From Acidobacterium sp. (lineage in GTDB: Bacteria > Acidobacteriota > Terriglobia > Terriglobales > Acidobacteriaceae): a stretch of 56,680 bases of DNA. The stretch spans positions 11,753 through 68,432 of the forward strand of contig PMUI01000079.1 in the NCBI GenBank assembly GCA_003166955.1. The letters are read 5' to 3'. A program made the translations under genes and the position numbers. Shown in pieces: positions 28,640 to 37,198 of the stretch; the stretch's first letter is position 1; the number at the start of each line of letters is the position of its first letter. The notes under the pieces were generated by a model, which ran no database searches, was not told where the DNA came from, and worked only from the letters and a program-made list of their open reading frames with translations.

Positions 28640-29509
28640 ATGGCGCGTGTGGTTCGGTGTTCGCTGATCCAGGCGACGAATGTGGAGCCTGCGGAGAAAT
28701 CGCTGGGCGAGATCAAGAAGGCGATGATCGACAAGCATGTCGGGCTGATCCGGCAGGCGGCGAGCGAAGGCGCGCAGATTGTTTGTCTGCAGGAGATTTT
28801 TTACGGGCCGTATTTCTGCGCGGAGCAGAGCACGCGGTGGTACGACTCGACGGAGCCGGTGCCCGGCGGGCCGACGGTCGAGCTGATGCGGGCGCTCGCC
28901 AAGGAGCTGGGGGTTGCGCTGGTCGTACCTATATATGAGGTGGAGAACGAGGGCGTCTACTACAACACGGCGGCGGTGATTGGGCGCGGGGGCGAGTATC
29001 TGGGGAAGTATCGGAAGACGCATATTCCGCATGTGGCGCCGGGGTTTTGGGAGAAGTTTTATTTTCGGCCGGGGAATCTGGGGTTCCCGGTGTTTGATTT
29101 GGGGTTCTGCAAGATTGGCGTGTACATCTGCTACGACCGGCATTTTCCGGAGGGCGCGCGGGCGCTGGGATTGAACGGGGCGGAGATTGTGTTTAATCCG
29201 TCGGCGACGGTGGCGGGGCTGAGCGAATATTTGTGGAGGCTGGAGCAGCCGGCGCACGCGGCGGCGAATGGATATTTTGTGGGGGCGATTAATCGCGTGG
29301 GGACCGAGGCTCCCTGGAATATTGGCGAGTTCTATGGGCAGAGTTATTTTTGCGATCCGCGGGGACAGATTTTTGCGCAGGCTTCACGCGATAAGGATGA
29401 GGTGCTGACGGCGGATCTGGATCTGGACAAGATTGCAGAGGTGCGGAAGACGTGGCAATTTTTCCGGGATCGGCGGCCGGATATGTATGGGGACCTGGTT
29501 AAGCCGTGA
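28640..29509 (+). CDS. Carbon-nitrogen hydrolase, probable beta-ureidopropionase
   Basis: A 289-residue nitrilase-superfamily enzyme with the Glu-Lys-Cys triad visible: Glu52 in CLQEIFYG, Lys126 in KYRKTHIPH and Cys164 in ICYDRHFPE. The pattern FYGPYFCAEQ and the HIPHVAPGFWEKFYF stretch resemble beta-ureidopropionase and N-carbamoylputrescine amidase. Because preT, preA, dihydropyrimidinase, an NCS1 permease and a semialdehyde dehydrogenase follow, I assign the last ring-fragment step: N-carbamoyl-beta-alanine to beta-alanine, CO2 and ammonia. The ATG at 28640 follows an AAAGGGG stretch. It is 160 bases from preT, separated by repeats, so it may have a separate transcript. Confidence 0.87.
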   Translation: MARVVRCSLIQATNVEPAEKSLGEIKKAMIDKHVGLIRQAASEGAQIVCLQEIFYGPYFCAEQSTRWYDSTEPVPGGPTVELMRALAKELGVALVVPIYEVENEGVYYNTAAVIGRGGEYLGKYRKTHIPHVAPGFWEKFYFRPGNLGFPVFDLGFCKIGVYICYDRHFPEGARALGLNGAEIVFNPSATVAGLSEYLWRLEQPAHAAANGYFVGAINRVGTEAPWNIGEFYGQSYFCDPRGQIFAQASRDKDEVLTADLDLDKIAEVRKTWQFFRDRRPDMYGDLVKP

Positions 29510-29518
29510 GCGAGCTGA

Positions 29519-29600
29519 AGGCGAGCGAGAAGCGAGCGAAGAAGCGGTCAGCTGTGAGCCGGTTAGCTGGGGAGCGGTTAGCGGACAGCGGATAGAAAAG
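29519..29600. repeat. Degenerate AGC-GGTTAGC repeats
   Basis: The spacer between the ureidopropionase gene and preT is made of short degenerate units such as GCGGTCAGCTGTGA, GCCGGTTAGCTGGGGA and GCGGTTAGCGGACA. Similar units occur at 36693-36722, 47960-48010 and 51012-51040, always between genes. Confidence 0.5.
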
Positions 29601-29609
29601 CAGCGTACC

Positions 29610-29645
29610 ACAGAGGACACAGAGAGCACAGAGGGCGCGGAGAAC
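29610..29645. repeat. ACCACAGAGGAC dispersed repeat, copy 2
   Basis: Contains ACCACAGAGGACACAGAGAGC followed by ACAGAGGGCGCGGAG; it matches the copy at 24824-24860 and ends just before the preT ribosome site. Confidence 0.55.
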
Positions 29646-29668
29646 AGCAGGCTTCATCGGGGCGTGGG

Positions 29669-30994
29669 ATGGAAAATCTTTCGGGGAATTCGGAGATTGC
29701 GGAGCGGTTTGGGGATCTGCATCCTCCGCTTACGGCGCAGGCGGCGATTGCCGAGGCGAATCGTTGTCTGAACTGTTTTGATGCGCCGTGCATGGGGGCT
29801 TGTCCTACTCATATCGATGTTCCGCGTTTTATTGGGAAGATTGCGCGGGAGAATTTGCGCGGGTCGGCGCTGACGATTCTGGACGCGAATGTGCTGGGAG
29901 CGAGTTGTTCGCGGGCTTGTCCTGTGGAGGTGCTGTGCGAGGGCGCCTGCGTGCTGCATCGTTACAACAAGAAGCCGATTGAGATTGCGCGGCTGCAACG
30001 GTTCGCTATGGATGCGTTTCATCGGGCGGGCGGGCGGCTGCCGTTGAAGTCGGCGGAGATGCGTGCGGAGAAGATTGCGTGCATTGGGGCGGGCCCGGCT
30101 TCGTTGGCGTGTGCGGCGGAATTGCGGCAGCGGGGATTCGCAGTGACGGTGTTTGAGCGGCGGGCGCTGCCGGGCGGACTGAATACTTATGGTGTGGCTG
30201 AATACAAGCTGCCGGCGCGGGCGAGTCTTGAGGAGATTGAGCTGATTCAAGCGCTGGGCGTTGAGTTTCGGTATGGCGTGGAGATTCGGACGCAGGCAGA
30301 CCTCGATGAGTTGGAGCGGGAGTTCGATCGGATTTTTCTGGGCGTGGGGCTGGGCGCGGCGCGGCGGCTGGGGATTCCGGGGGATGAACATCGCGACGTG
30401 ATTGACGCGCTCGAATTTATCGCGCGGTATAAGACGGCGCATCCGCCGCAGGTGGCGCAGAGCGTTGCAGTGATCGGGGCAGGGAACACAGCGATTGATG
30501 CGGCGAATGCTGCGCGGCGGCTGGGCGCGGAGAATGTGGCGATTTTGTATCGGCGCAGCGAGCGGCATATGTCGGCATTTGCGTTTGAGTACGAGCACGC
30601 TAAGCAGGAGGGCGTGCAGTTCCAGTGGCGCGTGATTCCGGTGCGGATTCATGTGGATGCTTCTGGGATTAAGTCGCTCGAATGTGCGCAGGCTCGGGTA
30701 AATGAGGCGGGCGTGTTAGAGGCCGTCGAGGGGACGGCGTTCCATTTCGACTGCCAGCAGATTCTGTACGCGATTGGGCAGTCGCCGCTGCTGGAGTTGT
30801 TGTCTTCCGTGCGCGGGATCGAGCTGAGCAATGGGCGGGTGGCGGTGGATCGGGCTACGGGGCTGACGTCGAATCCGAAATATTTTGCGGGTGGGGATTG
30901 CGTGAACGGCGGGCGCGAGGTAGTGGATGCGGTCGCGGATGGGAAGCGTGCAGGGGTGGCTGTGGCGCAGGCTTTCGAGGTGGTGCATGCCTGA
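29669..30994 (+). CDS. preT: Dihydropyrimidine dehydrogenase, NAD/Fe-S subunit PreT
   Basis: A 441-residue glutamate-synthase-beta-like flavoprotein. The N-terminal Fe-S domain has CLNCFDAPCMGACP and CSRACPVEVLCEGAC; the FAD-binding site is CIGAGPASLACA (from about residue 135), and the NAD(P)-binding site is AVIGAGNTAIDAA. PreT passes electrons from NAD(P)H to PreA, which reduces uracil or thymine. The gene overlaps preA by 8 bases. Length and motif order agree with the bacterial PreT family. Confidence 0.94.
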   Translation: MENLSGNSEIAERFGDLHPPLTAQAAIAEANRCLNCFDAPCMGACPTHIDVPRFIGKIARENLRGSALTILDANVLGASCSRACPVEVLCEGACVLHRYNKKPIEIARLQRFAMDAFHRAGGRLPLKSAEMRAEKIACIGAGPASLACAAELRQRGFAVTVFERRALPGGLNTYGVAEYKLPARASLEEIELIQALGVEFRYGVEIRTQADLDELEREFDRIFLGVGLGAARRLGIPGDEHRDVIDALEFIARYKTAHPPQVAQSVAVIGAGNTAIDAANAARRLGAENVAILYRRSERHMSAFAFEYEHAKQEGVQFQWRVIPVRIHVDASGIKSLECAQARVNEAGVLEAVEGTAFHFDCQQILYAIGQSPLLELLSSVRGIELSNGRVAVDRATGLTSNPKYFAGGDCVNGGREVVDAVADGKRAGVAVAQAFEVVHA

Positions 30995-32405
30995 GAGTCC
31001 GAAGCTTGCTGTGAATTTTGCTGGGATTCGTTCGCCGAATCCGTTTTGGCTGGCTTCAGCGCCGCCGACCAATTGCGGTGAGCAGATTATGCGCGCGTTC
31101 GATGCGGGATGGGGCGGTGCGGTGTGGAAGACGATTGGCGAGCCCATCGTGAACGTGTCGTCGCGCTACTCGTCGGTGGACTGGAACGGGCAACGGATGA
31201 TGGGGCTCAACAATATTGAGCTGATCAGCGATCGGCCGCTGGAGGTTAACCTGCGCGAGATCGCGGAAGTGAAGCGGCGATATCCGAAGAACGCAGTGAT
31301 TGCGTCGCTGATGGTGGAGTCGAAGCGCGAGGCGTGGCACACCATTGTGGCGCAGGCCGAGGACGCGGGCGCGGATGGGTTGGAGCTGAATTTTGGGTGT
31401 CCGCATGGGATGAGCGAGCGCGGGATGGGGTCGGCGGTGGGGCAGGTTCCCGAGTACACGGAGATGATTACGGGTTGGGTGAAGGAGAAGGCGCGGACTC
31501 CGGTGATTGTGAAGCTGACCCCGAATATTTCGGATATTCGCGTGATCGCGCGGGCGGCGAAACGCGGCGGGGCGGATGCGGTGTCGGCGATCAACACGAT
31601 CAATTCGATTACGGGGATCGATCTGAACACACTGACGCCGCGGCCGAATGTGGATGGCAAGAGCTCGCATGGCGGGTACTGCGGGCCGGCTGTAAAGCCG
31701 ATCGCGCTGAACATGGTCCAGCAGGTGGCGGCGGATGCGGAGACGGCGGGGCTGCCCATTTCGGGGATTGGCGGCATTGCGACGTGGAAAGATGCGGCGG
31801 AGTTCATCCTGCTCGGTTGCGGGACGGTGCAGGTGTGCACGGCGGCGATGCACTACGGGTATCGGATTGTCGAGGACATGATTGACGGCTTGCAGAACTG
31901 GATGAGTGAGAAAGGCTATTCGTCCATTGAGGATTTTCGCGGGCTCGTCGTGCCGAAGGTGACGGAGTGGAAACATCTCAATCTCAGTTACAAAATCGTC
32001 GCGCACATCGATGAGGCGAAGTGTATTGGGTGCGAGCTTTGCTATATCGCTTGTTGGGATGGGGCGCACCAGTGCATTCATGTCGATCGGGTGTCGGGTC
32101 CGGTGGATGGGCATGTCGAACTGCACGCTACACCGGCCAGCGTCGAGGCGGCGACCCGGGCCAGCATTGCGGTGACGCCGATTCCGAAGCTGGATGCTGG
32201 TGCTGGGTCGAATGGGAAGGCTACGCCGCTGGCGCGGATTCCTCGGGTGGATGAGACGGAGTGTGTGGGCTGCAATTTGTGTTCGCTGGTGTGCCCGGTG
32301 GAGGAGTGCATCACGATGGTGGAAGTGGCTACGGGGAAGCGGCCGGAGACGTGGGCGGAGCGGTCGGCGGGAGAGTGTGCTCCTCCACCCATGACGCAGC
32401 ATTAA
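30987..32405 (+). CDS. preA: Dihydropyrimidine dehydrogenase, catalytic subunit PreA
   Basis: A 472-residue protein with a dihydroorotate-dehydrogenase-like FMN barrel followed by a two-cluster ferredoxin domain. It reduces uracil/thymine to the 5,6-dihydro bases. Barrel motifs are FWLASAPPTNCGEQI, ELNFGCPHGMSERGMGSAVG, KLTPNISDI and PISGIGGIATWKDA. The [4Fe-4S] motifs begin at Cys346 (CIGCELCYIACWDG) and continue in CVGCNLCSLVCPVEEC. At the place of the Cys general base of mammalian enzyme (GLACGQ) this protein has GSAVGQ, as I recall for other bacterial members, so GGYCGPAVKP may supply the residue. The ATG at 30987 overlaps preT. About 70 residues between the two clusters are a family-typical insertion. 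Confidence 0.95.
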   Translation: MPESPKLAVNFAGIRSPNPFWLASAPPTNCGEQIMRAFDAGWGGAVWKTIGEPIVNVSSRYSSVDWNGQRMMGLNNIELISDRPLEVNLREIAEVKRRYPKNAVIASLMVESKREAWHTIVAQAEDAGADGLELNFGCPHGMSERGMGSAVGQVPEYTEMITGWVKEKARTPVIVKLTPNISDIRVIARAAKRGGADAVSAINTINSITGIDLNTLTPRPNVDGKSSHGGYCGPAVKPIALNMVQQVAADAETAGLPISGIGGIATWKDAAEFILLGCGTVQVCTAAMHYGYRIVEDMIDGLQNWMSEKGYSSIEDFRGLVVPKVTEWKHLNLSYKIVAHIDEAKCIGCELCYIACWDGAHQCIHVDRVSGPVDGHVELHATPASVEAATRASIAVTPIPKLDAGAGSNGKATPLARIPRVDETECVGCNLCSLVCPVEECITMVEVATGKRPETWAERSAGECAPPPMTQH

Positions 32406-32425
32406 CTAATAAGGATGACGAGCGG

Positions 32426-33817
32426 ATGGGACTTCTGATCCAGAACGGGAGTGTTGTCACTGCGGAGAAGACGTTTGCCGCGGATGTTTTGATTGAGGGT
32501 GAGGTTGTTCGCGAGGTGCGGGCGGGGATTGATCCGGCTGGGCACACCGTGGTCGATGCGGCGGGGATGTTGATTCTGCCGGGTGGGATCGATGCGCATA
32601 CGCATCTTGATATGCCGTTTGGGGGGACGACGTCGGCGGATGATTTTGAGACAGGGACACGGGCGGCGGCGATTGGCGGGACGACGACAATTGTCGATTT
32701 TGCGATTCAGGCCAAGGGCACGAAGATGCGGTCGGCGCTCGATACCTGGTGGAAGAAGGCGGCTGGGAAGGCTTGCATCGATTATGGGCTGCACATGATC
32801 GTCACGGATCTCGGGACTTCCGGGCTCGAGGAAATGGACGATTTGGTGCGCGAAGGGGTGGCGAGCTTCAAGCTGTTCATGGCGTATCCCGGCGTGCTGA
32901 TGGCGGATGACGCAACGATTTTCAAAGCGCTGCAGCAGACCTCGAAGAACGGCGCGCTGATCTGCATGCACGCGGAGAATGGATCGGTGATCGATGTGAT
33001 CGTGCAGCAGGCGCTGGCTGCGGGAAAGACGGCTCCGATTTATCATGCGCTGACGCGGCCGACGATTGCTGAGGCCGAGGCGGTGCAGCGGGCGATTGCG
33101 ATGGCGGAGATGGCGGGGGCTCCGGTGTATATCGTGCATTTGTCGAGCGAGGATGCGCTGAACCAGGTGCGGGAGGCGCGGGATCGCGGGCTGCCGGCGT
33201 TTGCGGAGACATGTCCGCAGTACTTGTTGCTGTCGCTCGAAGAGACGATGAATCACGATTCGTTCGAGGATGCGAAGTGGGTGTTCACGCCGCCGCTGCG
33301 CGAGAAGAAGAATCAGCCGAAGTTGTGGGATGGGTTGAAGGACGATCATCTGCAGGTGGTGTCGACGGATCATTGTCCATTTTGTTTTGAGGATCAGAAG
33401 ATTTTGGGCGTGAACGATTTCACGAAAATTCCCAACGGCGGCCCGGGGATTGAGAACCGGATGCAGCTAATCCATCACCACGGCGTGAATGCGGGAAAGA
33501 TTTCGCTGAACCGGTTTGTGGAGATTACGGCGACGGCCCCGGCTCGGATTTTCGGGATGTATCCGAAGAAGGGGACGGTGGCGGCGGGGAGCGATGCGGA
33601 TTTGGTGGTGTGGGATCCGACGGCGGAGCACACGATCAGCGCGAAGACGCACAACATGCGCTGCGACTACTCGATGTTTGAGGGGTTCAGGGTGCGGGGG
33701 AACGCAAAGCAGGTTTACGCGCGGGGCGAGCTGATTGTGGAGGGCGGGAAGTATTTGGGCAAGGCGGGGCGAGGCGCTTATTTGCGACGCGCGGCACGCG
33801 GAGGGGCGTGGCAGTGA
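32426..33817 (+). CDS. hydA: Dihydropyrimidinase (hydantoinase)
   Basis: A 463-residue binuclear zinc amidohydrolase that opens dihydrouracil to N-carbamoyl-beta-alanine. Ligands are all visible: His58 and His60 in DAHTHLDMPFGG, the carboxylated Lys149 in SFKLFMAYPG, a His in CMHAEN, one in YIVHLSSEDAL, and Asp315 in STDHCPF. The start at 32426 is supported by the beginning MGLLIQNGSVVTAEK, which matches the family; AAGGATG lies upstream. It starts 20 bases after preA and overlaps the transporter gene by 10 bases, so it is in the same operon. Confidence 0.95.
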   Translation: MGLLIQNGSVVTAEKTFAADVLIEGEVVREVRAGIDPAGHTVVDAAGMLILPGGIDAHTHLDMPFGGTTSADDFETGTRAAAIGGTTTIVDFAIQAKGTKMRSALDTWWKKAAGKACIDYGLHMIVTDLGTSGLEEMDDLVREGVASFKLFMAYPGVLMADDATIFKALQQTSKNGALICMHAENGSVIDVIVQQALAAGKTAPIYHALTRPTIAEAEAVQRAIAMAEMAGAPVYIVHLSSEDALNQVREARDRGLPAFAETCPQYLLLSLEETMNHDSFEDAKWVFTPPLREKKNQPKLWDGLKDDHLQVVSTDHCPFCFEDQKILGVNDFTKIPNGGPGIENRMQLIHHHGVNAGKISLNRFVEITATAPARIFGMYPKKGTVAAGSDADLVVWDPTAEHTISAKTHNMRCDYSMFEGFRVRGNAKQVYARGELIVEGGKYLGKAGRGAYLRRAARGGAWQ

Positions 33818-35232
33818 TTGTTCCGGAGAGCAGCCTCTACAATCCGGACCTTGCACCGACGACGCCTGCGCATCGGACGTGGGGGACGTACAACTACATC
33901 TCGCTGTGGTTTTCCATGTCGATGGAGGTGAGCACGTACATGCTGGCCTCGGGGCTGATTGCGGGCGGCATGGACTGGAAGCAGGCGCTGGGGACGATCC
34001 TGCTGGGGAATTTGATTGTGCTGGCGCCGCTGCTGCTGAACGCGCATGCGGGGGCAAAGTACGGGATTCCATTTCCGGTGCTGGTGCGGGCGTCGTTTGG
34101 GACACGGGGCGCGAATGTGCCGGCGATTTTGCGGGCGATTGTGGCGTGCGGATGGTTCGGGATTCAGTCGTGGATTGGCGGGCAGGCGATTCACGCAATG
34201 CTGGTGGTGATTTGGCCTGGCGTGGAGGCAGCGCCGTGGTCGGTGTGGGCGTGCTTCCTGGGATTTTGGGCGCTGAACATGGTGGTGGTGTGGCGGGGCG
34301 TGGAGAGCATCCGGTTTCTGCAGGGATTTTCTGCGCCGTTCATGCTGGTGATGTCGCTGCTGCTGCTGTTCTTTGCGTTGCACAAGGCGGGTGGGTTTGG
34401 GCCGATGCTTTCGGAGCCGAGCCATTTTCATTCGACGGGGGCGTTTCTGCGGTTCTTCTTTCCGTCGCTGACGGCGATGGTGGGGTACTGGGCGACGCTG
34501 GCGCTGAATATTCCTGACTTCACGCGCTACTCGAAAGACCAGCACGCACAGGTGGTGGGGCAGGCGTTCGGATTGCCCGTTGCAATGACGCTCTATTCGT
34601 TTATCGGGATCGCGGTGACGTCGGCGTCGGCGGTGATTTTTGGGCACGCGATCTGGAGCCCGATTGAACTGATGGGGAAATTTCATCAGCCGGTGGTGGC
34701 GTTTATTGCGATGATCGCGCTGCTGGTGGCGACGCTGAACGTCAACGTGGCGGCGAATGTGGTGTCGCCGTCGAATGACATTTCGAATTTGAATCCGCAA
34801 TGGATTTCGTTCCGGACGGGCGGGCTGATCACAGGATTTCTCGGCCTGGCGATGATGCCGTGGAAGCTGCTGTCGAGCTTCAATAACTATATTTTCGGAT
34901 GGCTGGTGGGGTATTCGGGGCTGCTGGGCCCGGTGGCGGGAATTATGGTTGCGGATTACTTTGTGATTCGCGGGAAGCGGCTGGATGTGGAGTCTCTGTA
35001 TATGCGGAATGGGATTTATGAGTACCGGAGCGGGGTGAATCCGAAAGCGATGGCGGCGCTGGTGATCGGTGTGGGCCTGGTATTGATTGGGCGGTTTGTT
35101 CCGGCGGTGCACTGGCTTTACGACTATGCATGGTTTGTGGGATTCTTCGTCTCTGGCACGGTGTACGTGGCGTTGATGCGGGGCGCGGCGGTGGAAGCAC
35201 CGATCGCAGAAATGGCGGGAGAAGAGGAATGA
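33808..35232 (+). CDS. NCS1-family nucleobase permease
   Basis: A 474-residue inner-membrane transporter with about 12 membrane segments, of the NCS1 group (Mhp1, PucI, uracil and allantoin permeases). Typical features: LAPTTPAHRTWGTYNYISLW at the N-terminus, the SFGTRGANVPAILRAIVACG stretch, PDFTRYSKDQ and VSPSNDISNLNP. It most likely imports uracil, thymine or hydantoins by sodium or proton symport. It begins with GTG, overlaps the dihydropyrimidinase gene by 10 bases and the dehydrogenase gene by 4, which fixes its role in the pathway. Confidence 0.93.
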   Translation: MAVIVPESSLYNPDLAPTTPAHRTWGTYNYISLWFSMSMEVSTYMLASGLIAGGMDWKQALGTILLGNLIVLAPLLLNAHAGAKYGIPFPVLVRASFGTRGANVPAILRAIVACGWFGIQSWIGGQAIHAMLVVIWPGVEAAPWSVWACFLGFWALNMVVVWRGVESIRFLQGFSAPFMLVMSLLLLFFALHKAGGFGPMLSEPSHFHSTGAFLRFFFPSLTAMVGYWATLALNIPDFTRYSKDQHAQVVGQAFGLPVAMTLYSFIGIAVTSASAVIFGHAIWSPIELMGKFHQPVVAFIAMIALLVATLNVNVAANVVSPSNDISNLNPQWISFRTGGLITGFLGLAMMPWKLLSSFNNYIFGWLVGYSGLLGPVAGIMVADYFVIRGKRLDVESLYMRNGIYEYRSGVNPKAMAALVIGVGLVLIGRFVPAVHWLYDYAWFVGFFVSGTVYVALMRGAAVEAPIAEMAGEEE

Positions 35233-36692
35233 GCACAGTGATTGCGGACGTGGTGGTGACTTCGTCGTATATTGCGGGGCAGTGGACGGCGCCTGAGGGC
35301 AAGACGCAGCAGCCGATTGTGAATCCGGCGAACGGCGAGACGCTGGCGATGCTGCCACATGCGGGCGCGTCGGATGTAGATCGCGCGGCGAAGGCGGCGC
35401 ATGCTGCGTGGCTGGAGTGGCGCGAGGTTCCGGTGGTCGATCGGGTGCAGCCGCTTTATCGGTTTAAGGCGCTGCTTGAGAAAAATGTAACAGAGCTTGG
35501 CACAATTATGACGCGCGAGAACGGGAAAACGCTCGAGGACGCGAAAACCGAGGTGAAGCGCGGGATCCAGATGGTGGAAGTGGCGTGCGGGATGCCGTCG
35601 CTGATGATGGGTGACTCTCTGAACGATGTGGCGAACGGGATCGATTGCAGAACGATTCGGCAGCCGATTGGGGTTTGTGCGGGGATTACGCCGTTTAATT
35701 TTCCGGCGATGGTGCCGCTGTGGATGTATCCATTTGCGATTGCGGCGGGGAACACGTTTCTGCTGAAGCCTTCGGAGCGGGTTCCGATGACGCCGACGCG
35801 GGTGGTGGAGTTGCTGCTCGAGGCGGGGCTGCCGGCGGGCGTGATCCAGCTGGTGCATGGCGGGCGCGAGGTGGTGGAGGCGCTGCTCGCGCATCCGCTG
35901 ATCAAGGGGATTTCGTTTGTGGGGTCGTCGCCGGTGGCGAAGATTGTCTACAAGGAAGCGGCGGCGCATGGGAAGCGGGTGCAGGCGCTGGGCGGGGCGA
36001 AGAATCACTTGGTGGTGATGCCGGATGCGGATTTGCCGCAGACGGTGGATGCCATCATGGGGTCAGCCTTTGGCGCGGCGGGACAGCGGTGTTTGGCGGG
36101 GAGCGTGTTGGTTGCTGTGGGTGAGGTCGCGGAGCCACTGCTGGATTTGCTGGTCAAGAAGGCGAAGGCGCTGAAGGTGGGCGATGGGATGGAGGCGGGC
36201 GTGGAGGTGGGTCCGCTGGTGGGGATGGATCAGAAGAAGCGGGTGGTGGGGTATATCGAAAAGGGTGTGACCGAGGGCGCGAAGGCTATCTGCGACGGGC
36301 GCGGCGTCGAGGCGGACCCATCGGGCGCGTTTGTTGGGCCGACGGTTTTGGATCATGTGAATCCGTCGGCGACCGTGGCGCGTGAGGAAATTTTTGGGCC
36401 GGTGCTGTCGGTGCTGCGGGCGGAGACGCTGGACGATGCGATTCGGCTGGTGAATTCTTCGGACTTTGGGAACACGACGACGATCTACACGCAGAGCGGG
36501 AAGGCGGCGCGGGAGTATCAGAGCCGCGTTGAGGTGGGGATGGTTGGAGTGAACATGACCGTCGCTGCTCCGATGGCGTTTTTCCCGTTTGTGGGGTGGA
36601 AGAATTCTTTCTTCGGGGATTTGCACGCGCATGGGAAGGATGCGGTGGCGTTTTATACGGAGCAGAAGGTTTTGATGACTCGGTGGTTCTGA
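35229..36692 (+). CDS. mmsA: Methylmalonate/malonate-semialdehyde dehydrogenase (CoA-acylating)
   Basis: A 487-residue aldehyde dehydrogenase of the MmsA type. The catalytic cysteine is Cys288 in GAAGQRCLAGS; FNFPAMVPLWMYPFAIAAGN and LKPSERVPMTP are characteristic of MmsA, which lacks the usual Glu general base. It would oxidise malonate semialdehyde (from beta-alanine) to acetyl-CoA and methylmalonate semialdehyde (from 3-aminoisobutyrate) to propionyl-CoA. The ATG overlaps the transporter stop (ATGA). The transaminase that must feed it is not in the window. Confidence 0.94.
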   Translation: MSTVIADVVVTSSYIAGQWTAPEGKTQQPIVNPANGETLAMLPHAGASDVDRAAKAAHAAWLEWREVPVVDRVQPLYRFKALLEKNVTELGTIMTRENGKTLEDAKTEVKRGIQMVEVACGMPSLMMGDSLNDVANGIDCRTIRQPIGVCAGITPFNFPAMVPLWMYPFAIAAGNTFLLKPSERVPMTPTRVVELLLEAGLPAGVIQLVHGGREVVEALLAHPLIKGISFVGSSPVAKIVYKEAAAHGKRVQALGGAKNHLVVMPDADLPQTVDAIMGSAFGAAGQRCLAGSVLVAVGEVAEPLLDLLVKKAKALKVGDGMEAGVEVGPLVGMDQKKRVVGYIEKGVTEGAKAICDGRGVEADPSGAFVGPTVLDHVNPSATVAREEIFGPVLSVLRAETLDDAIRLVNSSDFGNTTTIYTQSGKAAREYQSRVEVGMVGVNMTVAAPMAFFPFVGWKNSFFGDLHAHGKDAVAFYTEQKVLMTRWF

Positions 36693-36751
36693 AGGGCAGC
36701 CGGTAGCTGGTGACCGGTAGCTTGTATGTTTCTGAGGGGTGAGGGTCAGAT

Positions 36752-37090
36752 ATGAGCGATGGCAAGACCGCATCCGCTGCGCCGGTGACTGCGTGCCCCG
36801 TAGAAATCGCCATCAATATTATTGGCGGCAAGTGGAAGATGCTGGTGCTGCGCTCGCTGCTGCTGGACGGGCCGCAGCGGTATAACCAGCTGCTGAAGAG
36901 CGTGAAGGGGATCAGTCCGAAGGAGCTGACGCGGAATCTTGCGGAGCTGAAGGCGAGCGGCCTAATTGCGCAGGTCGCGTCGAATGGCGTTCGGACGTTG
37001 CCTTACTCGCTGACGAAGTTGGGTGAGGGGCTGATGCCTGCGTTCAAGAGTCTGCTGGTGTGGGGGCGGAAGATTAATTCTCGCAAGTAG
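36752..37090 (+). CDS. HxlR-family transcriptional regulator
   Basis: A 112-residue winged-helix protein. CPVEIAINIIGGKWKMLVLR is the HxlR signature with its conserved Cys (residue 15), which in some members senses redox or aldehydes; KGISPKELTRNLAELKASGL is the recognition region and PYSLTKLGEGL the wing. It lies 60 bases after mmsA on the same strand and 108 bases before an alcohol-dehydrogenase-like gene, which HxlR regulators often control. It could serve either neighbour; the second is more usual. Confidence 0.9.
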   Translation: MSDGKTASAAPVTACPVEIAINIIGGKWKMLVLRSLLLDGPQRYNQLLKSVKGISPKELTRNLAELKASGLIAQVASNGVRTLPYSLTKLGEGLMPAFKSLLVWGRKINSRK

Positions 37091-37114
37091 TGCAGCGACG
37101 CACATATTTGTTCG

Positions 37115-37143
37115 TTGACACGGGGCGGGGCTTCGCGAACAAT
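37115..37143 (+). promoter_or_regulatory. Promoter of the quinone-reductase-like gene
   Basis: TTGACA (37115-37120), exactly 17 bases, AACAAT (37138-37143). The predicted start near 37150 gives a leader of about 50 bases. It is the likely target region for the HxlR protein encoded just upstream. Confidence 0.6.
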
Positions 37144-37198
37144 GGGCGAGCCTTGCGGCGACCTTGCTGAAACCGATGGGCCGGAGAAAATACACGAG

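Noticed and set aside
30987-32405. Apparent loss of the catalytic Cys in PreA (GSAVGQ instead of GLACGQ)
   Set aside because: As far as I recall, bacterial PreA/PydA proteins commonly have Val here, so it is not an anomaly of this gene.
33778-35358. 526-codon minus-strand frame
   Set aside because: It is antisense to the NCS1 permease gene and is Arg/His/Pro-rich noise.
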